A stretch of DNA of 46,194 nt. It comes from Actinomycetes bacterium (lineage in GTDB: Bacteria; Actinomycetota; Acidimicrobiia; Acidimicrobiales; RAAP-2). A model generated the notes under the pieces. The model was not told the origin of the DNA. It made no database searches and was given only the letters and a program-made list of their open reading frames with translations. A program made the position numbers and the translations under genes. The DNA is taken from contig JAKADK010000015.1 in assembly GCA_021820665.1 (NCBI GenBank), positions 1 through 46,194 of the forward strand, in the 5' to 3' direction. Every line of letters begins with the position of its first letter. Position 1 is the first letter of the stretch. Below, piece after piece: positions 7,084 through 14,153 of this stretch.

Positions 7084-8309
7084 TGGACCTGGACTACCCC
7101 CCCGAAGCGGAGGCCTTCCGCGACGAGATCCGCTCCTGGCTGCAGGAGAACCTCCCGGAGGGCTGGGGCGGACCCGGGTTCTCCATGACCCGCGACGAGC
7201 GACGGGCTTTCGTCGAGGAGTGGACGAAGAAGCTCTTCGCCGGCGGATGGATCTGCGCGTCGTGGCCGAAGGAGTACGGAGGAAAGGGCCTCTCCGTCAT
7301 GGAGTCCGTCGTGTTGAACGAGGAGTTCGCCCGGGCCGAGGCTCCCCTGCGGGCCGACTTCTTCGGCGACACCCTCGTCGGCCCCACCATCCTCCAGTGG
7401 GGCACCGAGGACCAGAAGCGCCAGTTCCTCCCCGGGATCCTGGACGGCACGACCGCGTGGTGCCAGGGGTTCTCTGAACCGGATGCCGGAAGCGACCTCG
7501 CTTCCCTGAAGACCAGGGCCGACCTGGACGGCGACGAATGGGTGATCAACGGCCAGAAGGTGTGGACCACCCAGGCCCAGTTCGCCGACTACGTCTTCCT
7601 GCTGGCCCGCACCGACCAGGACGCACCGAAGCACGCCGGCATCTCCTACCTCCTCGTGCCGATGAAGCAGCCGGGCGTCGAGGTTCGGCCCATCGAGCAG
7701 GTCGACGGGACCGCAGAGTTCAACGAGGTGTTCTTCACCAACGCCCGGTGCCCGAAGGCCAACGTCATCGGCGGCCTGAACAACGGGTGGGCGGTGGCGA
7801 TGACCACGCTCGGCTTCGAACGGGGGTCCTCGGCCACGACCGGGCACCGTCGTTTCGCCCGCGAGCTCGACCAGGTCGTCGCCGAGGCCCGGGCCCGTGG
7901 CCGGGATCGTGACCCCCTCGTCCGGCAGCGCCTGGCGGCAGCGTGGACGAAGGTGAAGATCATGGAGATCAACGGGTTCCGCTCGCTCACCGACGCGCTC
8001 CAGGGCACCCACCACATGGCTGCCCTCGGTGCCTGCAACAAGATGTTCTGGTCCGAGTACCACAGGGAGACGATGGAGCTGGCTCTGGACATCTTGGGCA
8101 TGGACGGCCAGGTACTGGGGGGAGATCCCGCCGAGCAGAGCGAGGGGCTGGTAGGGCGGCGAGGACGGGCGGACTACCCCGTGAGCGACCTCCAGGCTTC
8201 GTTCTTCTTCTCCCGGTCCGAGACCATCTGGGGGGGGACGGCGGAGATCCAGCGCAACATCGTCGGCGAGCGCGTGCTCGGCCTGCCCAAGGAGCCGAAG
8301 CCAGCCTGA
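7077..8309 (+). CDS. Acyl-CoA dehydrogenase family protein
   Basis: A 410-residue flavoprotein of the FadE class, oxidising an acyl-CoA thioester at C2-C3 with electrons passed to ETF. The N-terminal helical domain (ASWPKEYGGKGLS) is followed by the flavin-binding beta domain, with WCQGFSEPDAGSDLASLKTR and WVINGQKVWTTQAQFADY. The C-terminal helical domain ends FFFSRSETIWGGTAEIQRN, the usual signature near the FAD adenine. Length is normal. It is preceded by a long divergent region and stands alone in its direction, converging on the NifU-like gene 15 bp away. Substrate chain length or type cannot be told. Nearby thiolase, SCP2, SDR and acyl-CoA synthetase genes fit lipid or sterol catabolism. 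GTG 7077 (strong SD) is used; ATG 7083 is an alternative. Confidence 0.92.
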   Translation: MPMDLDYPPEAEAFRDEIRSWLQENLPEGWGGPGFSMTRDERRAFVEEWTKKLFAGGWICASWPKEYGGKGLSVMESVVLNEEFARAEAPLRADFFGDTLVGPTILQWGTEDQKRQFLPGILDGTTAWCQGFSEPDAGSDLASLKTRADLDGDEWVINGQKVWTTQAQFADYVFLLARTDQDAPKHAGISYLLVPMKQPGVEVRPIEQVDGTAEFNEVFFTNARCPKANVIGGLNNGWAVAMTTLGFERGSSATTGHRRFARELDQVVAEARARGRDRDPLVRQRLAAAWTKVKIMEINGFRSLTDALQGTHHMAALGACNKMFWSEYHRETMELALDILGMDGQVLGGDPAEQSEGLVGRRGRADYPVSDLQASFFFSRSETIWGGTAEIQRNIVGERVLGLPKEPKPA

Positions 8310-8320
8310 CCCCGGCGTCG

Positions 8321-8350
8321 CCCCCTACCGGGGAACCCCCTGCCGGGGAA
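8321..8350. repeat. 15-bp tandem duplication between convergent genes
   Basis: CCCCCTACCGGGGAA (8321-8335) and CCCCCTGCCGGGGAA (8336-8350) differ at one base. The repeat covers the stop (8325-8327) and last codons of the NifU-like gene and begins 12 bp after the acyl-CoA dehydrogenase stop. Confidence 0.8.
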
Positions 8351-8735
8351 CGTAGCCACCCCTGCCCAACGACACGCTCTCGAAGATGTCCATCGAGTCG
8401 TCGAGGTCGCCCTGGACCTCGGTGACCCATGGGAGCCGGTCCCGCAGGATCCGCTCCACGCCACCCTGGAGCGTGGACGCACTGATGGCGCACGAGCTGC
8501 ACGCCCCCTGGAGCTGCACCTCGACCACACCGGCCTCCACGTCAGCATGACGGAGGACGAGGTCGCCACCGTCCGCCTGCACTGCCGGCCTCATCAGCTC
8601 GATGAGCGCCGTCAGCTCGGCGAGGCGCGCGGCGCGGTCCTGCTCGGACAGTGGCACCGCCCCCGGACCCCCTGGCGCATCGAGCTCGTCGGGCTGCCGG
8701 GCTCCGACGCCTGGTCCGGACTCGTCGGAGGACAT
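8325..8735 (-). CDS. NifU C-terminal-domain (Nfu-type) iron-sulfur cluster carrier
   Basis: A 136-residue protein. The Nfu domain is at about residues 36-105: LIELMRPAVQADGGDLVL, then GACSSCAIS with C79 and C82. This CxxC binds a [4Fe-4S] or [2Fe-2S] cluster at a dimer interface for delivery to apoproteins, and the usual LPWV segment follows. The first 30 residues are a Gly/Pro/Asp-rich tail and the C terminus ends in a repeat-derived RQGVPR. The start ATG 8733-8735 has an upstream GAAGG. Candidate clients in the window are not obvious; acyl-CoA oxidation needs the Fe-S enzyme ETF-QO, but that link is only contextual. Confidence 0.88.
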   Translation of the reverse strand: MSSDESGPGVGARQPDELDAPGGPGAVPLSEQDRAARLAELTALIELMRPAVQADGGDLVLRHADVEAGVVEVQLQGACSSCAISASTLQGGVERILRDRLPWVTEVQGDLDDSMDIFESVSLGRGGYVPRQGVPR

Positions 8736-8898
8736 AGCCACACCTTCTTCCGTCTGGCACACGACCGCCCGGCGCCTCCGGGCGCCACCCACGCGGTCAC
8801 ACGGCGCTCTGCGCGTGCTCGTCCATTGTGCCGCGTCCCGACCGCCGGTCGAACACCGGGGAAAACGTTGGACCGTCCCCACCGCTGGCGAACAGAGG

Positions 8899-8912
8899 TA
8901 GGATGTCGTGTG
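8899..8912 (+). promoter_or_regulatory. -10 element TAGGAT and probable leaderless GTG start
   Basis: TAGGAT at 8899-8904 ends 5 bp before GTG 8910, the first start in the luciferase-like frame. The overlapping GAGG at 8895 could alternatively serve as a weak Shine-Dalgarno. A TANNNT box just upstream of a start codon is the common layout of actinobacterial leaderless mRNAs. Confidence 0.35.
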
Positions 8913-10013
8913 GCTGTGGTACGACCAATGAGAGCACCAGGACAGATTGGCCTGGTGCTACCGACCATCCTCCAAGGATGTTTATCCAGTTCAAATGGCA
9001 CATCACCCCCTGGGAGCACCACGAGTAGTACCAACGGCGCGATCAGCCGGTCTCCCGAAGGTCCGGACGACCTGGAGGCGGGGCTGCGGCAGCTCCCCCG
9101 GCTGTGCCGGGACGCCGAGGCGCTGGGCACGGGGACCTTGTGGGCGTGCGATCACCTCTTTTGGCATCGACCGGTGCTGGAATGCCTGACGGCGCTGACG
9201 GTCGCCGCCGCCAACACCACAGAGCCGATGCTCGGCTCGTGTGTGCTCCAGCTCCCGCTCCGCCAGCCCGCGGTGGTCGCCAAGCAGGCGGCGTCGATCC
9301 AGACGCTGTCCTCGGGCCGACTGCTCCTCGGGGTCGGCGTGGGCAGCCATCCCGGCGAGTACGACGAGGCCGGAGCCGACTACCGCCATCGCGGCCGGGA
9401 GCTCGATCGCGGCATCGCGGAGCTGCGGCGGTGCTGGGCAGCCGGAGCCGCGACCAGCGCAGGTCTGCCAGGCCCAGGCCACACCGAGACGGCGGGCGAC
9501 GGCACCCTGCCGGACCGGCGTTATCGCCAGCTCCCCCAGCCGGAGCCCGTCCCCGTGTGGGTCGGAGGGTCGTCGGAGGCGGCACTGCGGCGGGCGGCGG
9601 CCGTGGCCGACGGGTGGATCCCCCTTTTCCTCGGGCCGGCCGACTATGCCGCCGCCCTCGACCGTCTGGAGAAGGAGACCGAGCGGGTAGGCCGGGCGCC
9701 AGGGTCGGTCGTCCCGTCCATCGTGCTGTTCGTCTCGGTGGACGAGGACGCCGAGGTCGCCCGGGCCAGGGGGACGGCGTGGATGAGCTCGCTCTACCGC
9801 ATCCCGGCTCACGCCTTTCGCCGCCACATCGTCGCCGGCACGCCAGCCTCGGTGGCCGCCGCCATCGACAGCTACCGCCAGGCGGGCGCGGCTCACGTGG
9901 CGCTCTACGTCACTGACGACGACCCGCTGCACCAATTCACGACCGTGATGACCGCGCTGGGAGGACCAGCGGGGATAGACCTCCTCACTCGAGGACCGAG
10001 AGGACAGACATGA
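8910..10013 (+). CDS. Luciferase-like monooxygenase (LLM-class flavin/F420-dependent oxidoreductase)
   Basis: About 367 residues of TIM-barrel fold. The first strand QIGLVLPT is followed by an unusual Ser/Thr/Asn-rich insertion, then LWACDHLFWHRPVLECLTAL. Next come VLQLPLRQPAVVAKQAASIQ and the phosphate-binding region GRLLLGVGVGSHPGEY, with PVPVWVGGSSEAALRRAA near the C-terminal half. These are hallmarks of F420- or FMN-dependent LLM oxidoreductases. The insertion (8976 to about 9050) is visibly AT-richer than its surroundings and contains a TTA leucine codon. Its 3' end overlaps the thiolase-like gene by ATGA, so it leads a four-gene operon. The substrate is unknown. The start is GTG 8910, with GTG 8916 and ATG 8928 as alternatives. 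Confidence 0.82.
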   Translation: MAVVRPMRAPGQIGLVLPTILQGCLSSSNGTSPPGSTTSSTNGAISRSPEGPDDLEAGLRQLPRLCRDAEALGTGTLWACDHLFWHRPVLECLTALTVAAANTTEPMLGSCVLQLPLRQPAVVAKQAASIQTLSSGRLLLGVGVGSHPGEYDEAGADYRHRGRELDRGIAELRRCWAAGAATSAGLPGPGHTETAGDGTLPDRRYRQLPQPEPVPVWVGGSSEAALRRAAAVADGWIPLFLGPADYAAALDRLEKETERVGRAPGSVVPSIVLFVSVDEDAEVARARGTAWMSSLYRIPAHAFRRHIVAGTPASVAAAIDSYRQAGAAHVALYVTDDDPLHQFTTVMTALGGPAGIDLLTRGPRGQT

Positions 10014-11179
10014 TGGGCCGCTCCGCCTACATCAACGGGACCAGCATCACGCCGATGAACCGGCGTGATCGCACGATCGAGGACATGGCCCACCAGGTGG
10101 TGGCCGAGGCGCTCCTCGACGCCGGGGTGGCCGCCGACGCGGTCGACCTCGTGATCTTCTCGAACGCCACCGCCGGGCGCCTGCTCGATCAGGGGTGCAT
10201 CCGCGGCCAGTCGTTCCTCCAGAAGGCCGGCCTGCGCCATGCCGGCATCATCAACGTGGACAACTCGTGCGCCGGCGGCTCGTCCGCGCTGCACCTGGCG
10301 TCGTTGGCGGCGCTGGGCGGCTCGGGGACCGTCCTCGCCGTCGGGGTCGAGAAGATGTGGACGGGCGATCGGGCGGCCACGCTGGCCGGCATCGAGGACG
10401 GTGTGCCACTGGCCGACCGGATCCGGATGCACCAGGAGCTGGAGAACCCGTCCGGCTCCGTGTTGATGGGGCTCAACGCCACGTGGACCATCGACCAGAT
10501 GCGCGAACGCGGGGCGACCCCCGAGCAGTTTGCGGCGGTGGTCGTGAAGTCGCGGCGTCACGCCGCCCACAACCCCGACGCCCAGTACCAGTCGGAGGTC
10601 ACGATCGACGACGTCCTCAACTCCGCCCCGATCACCGGCCCCCTCACCCGGCTCATGTGCTCGTCGTTCACGGACGGTGCCGCCGCCGCGGTGATCTCGG
10701 CCACCCCGCGATCGGGCGCCCCCCGGATCCGGGCCAGCGTCGTCCGATCGGGCAACGGCGACCTCGACTACCACGACCGCCTGGCCGAGACCGGAGCGGC
10801 GGCGTGGGAGCAGGCCGGGCTTGGCCCAGACGAGATCGACCTGATCGAGCTGCACGACGCCACGAGCGCCGAGGAGCTCTACGCCCTGGAGTCCCTCGGG
10901 TTTTTTGCGCCCGGCGACGCCGGGCCGGCCACCATGGCTGGAAAGACGGCAGCCGGAGGCGGCGGCGTGGCGGTGAACACCAGCGGCGGCCTGGTCGGAC
11001 GGGGCCATCCCCTCGGTGCCACGGGGATCGCCCAGGTAGTCGAGGTGACCCGCCAGCTCCACGGGCAGGCCGGTGGCCGGCAGGTCCCCGAGGCGCGGAT
11101 AGGCGTGGCCGCCAACACCGGTGGCATGATCTGGGGCGATGCTGCCTTCATCGGAATCCATGTCATCGAATCGAGCTGA
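10010..11179 (+). CDS. Thiolase-family (SCP2-thiolase-like) protein lacking the C-terminal catalytic cysteine
   Basis: A 389-residue two-repeat thiolase fold. The nucleophilic cysteine is C87 in NVDNSCAGGSSALHLAS. The histidine motifs are ELHDATSAEE (H282) and GRGHPLGATG (H333). In true thiolases a second cysteine sits in a C-terminal CxG motif; here the corresponding segment is VAANTGGMIWG, with no cysteine. This fits the lipid-transfer/SCP2-type branch, which may condense or cleave acyl-CoAs differently. It is translationally coupled to the luciferase-like gene (ATGA) and followed after 3 bp by a KAS III. Two condensing-fold enzymes in one operon suggest a dedicated acyl-condensation or side-chain cleavage pathway. 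The product is not known. Confidence 0.85.
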   Translation: MMGRSAYINGTSITPMNRRDRTIEDMAHQVVAEALLDAGVAADAVDLVIFSNATAGRLLDQGCIRGQSFLQKAGLRHAGIINVDNSCAGGSSALHLASLAALGGSGTVLAVGVEKMWTGDRAATLAGIEDGVPLADRIRMHQELENPSGSVLMGLNATWTIDQMRERGATPEQFAAVVVKSRRHAAHNPDAQYQSEVTIDDVLNSAPITGPLTRLMCSSFTDGAAAAVISATPRSGAPRIRASVVRSGNGDLDYHDRLAETGAAAWEQAGLGPDEIDLIELHDATSAEELYALESLGFFAPGDAGPATMAGKTAAGGGGVAVNTSGGLVGRGHPLGATGIAQVVEVTRQLHGQAGGRQVPEARIGVAANTGGMIWGDAAFIGIHVIESS

Positions 11180-11182
11180 ACG

Positions 11183-12118
11183 GTGCTGACCGGCCGGGGA
11201 GGTGTCGTCACCGGCTGGGGCATCGCCGTCCCCGACAAGGTCGTGACCAACGACGACCTGTCGGCGACCATGGACACCAACGACGCCTGGATCGTCGAGC
11301 GCACCGGTATCCGGGAGCGGCGGATCGGGGGGACCACGTCCGGCCTCGCCATCGAGGCGGGCCGACGGGCGCTCGAGCACGCCGGCCGCACACCCGACGA
11401 GATCGACGCCGTCGTGCTCGCCACCACCACGCCGGACGCCATCGTGCCGGGAACCTCGGCGACGGTCCAGGACGGGCTCGGGATCGCCGGTGGCGCCTTC
11501 GACGTCAACGCCGCCTGCTCGGGATTCGTCTACGGGCTCTCCGTGGCGCACGGGCTGCTCGCCATCGGCGCCCGACGCCTCCTGCTGATCGGTGCCGACA
11601 CCCTGAGCCGGATCACCGACTGGGACGATCGATCGGTTGCCGTGCTGGTGGGCGACGGCGCCGGCGCCGTGGTCCTGGAAGCGGTCGACGGCCCCGGTCA
11701 GCTCCTGTCGTGGAACGTCGGCGCCGACGGCTCGCTGCGCCACCTGCTCAAATGCGACCACGGCGGTTACCTCTACATGGACGGCAAGGAGATCTTCCGG
11801 AAGGCGGTGCGGGTGCTCGTCGACTCCGCCCTCCAGGCCGTGAGCGAGGCGGGCCTCACCATCGACGACATCGACCTCATGGTGCCCCACCAGGCCAACC
11901 TGCGCATCATCACCGCTGCCTGCCAACGCCTCGGCATTCCCGAGGACAAGGCGGTGATGGTCATCGACCGGTACGGCAACACCTCCTCGGCCTCCATCCC
12001 CCTCGCCCTCGTGGACGCCCTCGAGACCGGGCGACTGGAGAAGGGTGCCAACGTCCTGCTCACCGGGTTCGGTGGCGGGATGACCTGGGCCAGCGCCGTC
12101 CTCCGCTGGGGAGGCTGA
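11183..12118 (+). CDS. fabH: 3-oxoacyl-ACP synthase III (KAS III)
   Basis: A 311-residue thiolase-fold condensing enzyme with the full catalytic triad: C112 (NAACSGFVYGLS), H236 (MVPHQANLRI) and N266 (RYGNTSSASIP). The N-terminal TNDAWIVERTGIRERR loop is characteristic. FabH joins an acyl-CoA primer to malonyl-ACP to begin fatty acid synthesis. Paralogues in specialised clusters start polyketides or make other C-C bonds. The GTG start lies 3 bp after the thiolase stop. Its setting between a thiolase-like enzyme and a nucleotidyltransferase, away from other fab genes, raises the chance of a specialised role. Assignment to primary fatty acid synthesis is therefore tentative. Confidence 0.9.
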   Translation: MLTGRGGVVTGWGIAVPDKVVTNDDLSATMDTNDAWIVERTGIRERRIGGTTSGLAIEAGRRALEHAGRTPDEIDAVVLATTTPDAIVPGTSATVQDGLGIAGGAFDVNAACSGFVYGLSVAHGLLAIGARRLLLIGADTLSRITDWDDRSVAVLVGDGAGAVVLEAVDGPGQLLSWNVGADGSLRHLLKCDHGGYLYMDGKEIFRKAVRVLVDSALQAVSEAGLTIDDIDLMVPHQANLRIITAACQRLGIPEDKAVMVIDRYGNTSSASIPLALVDALETGRLEKGANVLLTGFGGGMTWASAVLRWGG

Positions 12119-13074
12119 TGGCGCCCGCCGCCTCGCTGGATCCCGGTCCCGACAGGGCGGGCGCCACCCCCCCGGGTCCCGGTGGCTCGGTCGTCCCCCT
12201 GGTGGTGCTGGCGGCCGGCCTGGCCCGCCGCTACGGCGGGTGCAAGCCCCTCGCTCCGGTCGGGCCCTCCGGAGAGGCCGTCATCGACCTGGTGGCCAGC
12301 GACGCCGTGGCGGCCGGCTTCGGGCGCGTCGTCCTCGTCCTCAACCCCGAGAGCGGCCCCGCGATCCGCTACCACGTCGAACGGTGCTGGCCCGAGGACG
12401 TCGCCGTCGCCTTCGCCGTCCAGTCGGCACCGCTCGGCACCGCGCACGCCGTCCTCGCCGCCCGACCACTGCTGGAGGGCGCCCACCCGTTCGCCGTCGC
12501 CAACGCCGACGACGTCTACGGCATCCCCGCCATGGCGACCCTCCGGCGGCATCTGGACGGTCCCGTCGCCGAGCACGCCCTCGTGGGCTTCCCCCTGTCC
12601 GGCAGCGTCGTCTCCGACCAGCCGGTGACGAGAGGGGTGTGCGTCGTCGACGCCGACGGGCTCCTGGCCGGGCTCACCGAGCGCCGTCAGGTCCGACGCG
12701 GCGCGCCGGGAGCGCCGTTCACCGCGCACGACGGCGGGTCCCCGTCGGAACTCGCCGGTGACACTCCCGTGTCGCTCAACCTCTGGGGCTACCAGCCGTC
12801 GATCTGGGACGCCCTCGAACGAGCGGTGGCGCGCTCGGAGACCTCCCCCGGCGGCGAGGTGCTCCTGCCCGAGGTGGTGGGGAGGATGGTGGCAGAGGGG
12901 ACCGACCGGCCCGTCCGGGTCCTCACGGTCACCGCCCGCGCCGTCGGCGTGACCCACCCTGGTGATCTCGACGTGGCACGTGCCGTCCTGGCTCGGCTGG
13001 TGGCCACAGGCGAACGGCCCGCTCGCCTGTGGGAGCCGGTCACCGGTCAAGAGACCCTGGCGGCAACCGGCTGA
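12118..13074 (+). CDS. NTP-transferase domain protein (sugar-nucleotidyltransferase-like)
   Basis: A 318-residue protein of Rossmann-like nucleotidyltransferase fold. The N-terminal nucleotide loop VLAAGLARRYGGCKPLAPVG matches the LAAGxGxRxGxxK signature. It is followed by SAPLGTAHAVLAARPLL and the metal-binding VANADDVYGIPAM. These are features of enzymes that form NDP-sugars or related activated alcohols. The ATG at 12118 overlaps the fabH stop (TGATG), so it is the fourth gene of the operon. The first 20 residues are low-complexity. The substrate could be a sugar phosphate or another phosphorylated head group; the sequence does not decide. Confidence 0.82.
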   Translation: MAPAASLDPGPDRAGATPPGPGGSVVPLVVLAAGLARRYGGCKPLAPVGPSGEAVIDLVASDAVAAGFGRVVLVLNPESGPAIRYHVERCWPEDVAVAFAVQSAPLGTAHAVLAARPLLEGAHPFAVANADDVYGIPAMATLRRHLDGPVAEHALVGFPLSGSVVSDQPVTRGVCVVDADGLLAGLTERRQVRRGAPGAPFTAHDGGSPSELAGDTPVSLNLWGYQPSIWDALERAVARSETSPGGEVLLPEVVGRMVAEGTDRPVRVLTVTARAVGVTHPGDLDVARAVLARLVATGERPARLWEPVTGQETLAATG

Positions 13075-13136
13075 GCCAGAGGAGGGCCCTGGCAGCCAGC
13101 GAGCCCCTTTCTCCTGGTCCCCGACATCGGGACCGG

Positions 13137-13142
13137 TAGACT
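13137..13142 (+). promoter_or_regulatory. -10 box TAGACT upstream of the CDF exporter
   Basis: TAGACT lies 18 bp before the GTG start. The upstream -35 region is weak (CTGGTC at 13114-13119, 17-bp spacing). A Shine-Dalgarno GAAGAGG follows at 13147-13153. Confidence 0.35.
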
Positions 13143-13160
13143 GCGGGAAGAGGTGACTCC

Positions 13161-14081
13161 GTGACCCGAACCCGACGCCTGACCATCACCCTGGTCCTCA
13201 ACCTGGCGCTGGTGGCTGCCCAGGTCGTCTTCGGGGTGGTCGCCCGCTCGACGGCGCTGCTGTCCGACGCCGGCCACAACCTGACCGACGTGGCCGCCCT
13301 CCTGCTGTCCTTGGTGGCGGTCCGCATGGCGCTGCGCCCGCGCAGTGCGGTCCGCTCGTACGGCAACCACCGTGCCACCATCCTCGCCGCCCTGGCCACC
13401 GCCGGGATGATCACCGCGGTGACCGTGGCAATCGTGGTCCTGGGCATCGAGCGGCTGGCCCGCCCCCAGCCGGTCGAGGCCGGGGTCGTCATCGTCGTGG
13501 CGGCGGTCGCCCTCGCCGTCAACACCGTCGCCGCGATCGTCCTGCGCGACCGGTCCGCCGACCTGAACATGCGCTCCGGCGTGCTCCACATGGCCGGTGA
13601 CGCCCTGTCGTCGGCCGTCGTCCTGGGCTCGGGCGCGGTCATGGCCGCGTTCCCCTCCGCCACGTGGGTCGACCCGGTCGCGGCGCTGGCCGTGGCCGTG
13701 TTGATCGTCGTCCAGGCGGGAGCCATCTTCAAGAGCAGCGTGGGCGTGCTCCTGGAGTCGACGCCACCCGACGTCGACCTCGGTGCGCTCATGGAGGAGA
13801 TGGTAGGGGTGGACGGGGTGAGCGAGGTCCACGACCTCCACGTCTGGAGCCTCTCGAGCGAAGTGCGAGTGCTCTCCGCCCACCTCGTCCTGACCGGGCA
13901 TCCCACCCTGGAGCAGGCCCAGGCCGTCGGCGACGTCGTCAAGCAGGCCATCGCCCAGCCGTTCTCCATCAGCCATTCGACCCTCGAGCTGGAGTGCGAA
14001 CGGTGCGTCGAGGGTGAGGACGACCCGTGCCTCATGGACGGCGAGCTGCCGGGCCGAGACCCGGTCCACGTGCACCACTGA
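13161..14081 (+). CDS. Cation diffusion facilitator (CDF/ZnT) metal exporter
   Basis: A 306-residue membrane protein with six hydrophobic segments and a cytoplasmic C-terminal domain. The metal site is visible as HxxxD in TM2 (H39, D43 within SDAGHNLTD) and HxxxD in TM5 (H142, D146 within HMAGDALSS), the Zn2+-type arrangement. CDF proteins export Zn2+, Co2+ or similar ions by proton antiport. The C-terminal domain contains VDGVSEVHDLHVWSLSS, the ferredoxin-like dimerisation fold. The tail adds a cysteine/acidic/histidine-rich segment (LECERCVEGEDDPC and HVHH) that could bind metal. The GTG start has a good upstream Shine-Dalgarno. It appears monocistronic. Confidence 0.92.
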   Translation: MTRTRRLTITLVLNLALVAAQVVFGVVARSTALLSDAGHNLTDVAALLLSLVAVRMALRPRSAVRSYGNHRATILAALATAGMITAVTVAIVVLGIERLARPQPVEAGVVIVVAAVALAVNTVAAIVLRDRSADLNMRSGVLHMAGDALSSAVVLGSGAVMAAFPSATWVDPVAALAVAVLIVVQAGAIFKSSVGVLLESTPPDVDLGALMEEMVGVDGVSEVHDLHVWSLSSEVRVLSAHLVLTGHPTLEQAQAVGDVVKQAIAQPFSISHSTLELECERCVEGEDDPCLMDGELPGRDPVHVHH

Positions 14082-14153
14082 CGCCCGGCAACCGGCGCTC
14101 CCGGCCCCATCCCGCGATCAAGTTCCCCGCTCATCACGTCGATCTCTCCACTG

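Noticed and set aside
10195..12117. Long Arg/Pro/His-rich open frame preceding the nucleotidyltransferase in the same frame
   Set aside because: It is the off-frame shadow of the thiolase-like and fabH genes; the real gene begins at ATG 12118.
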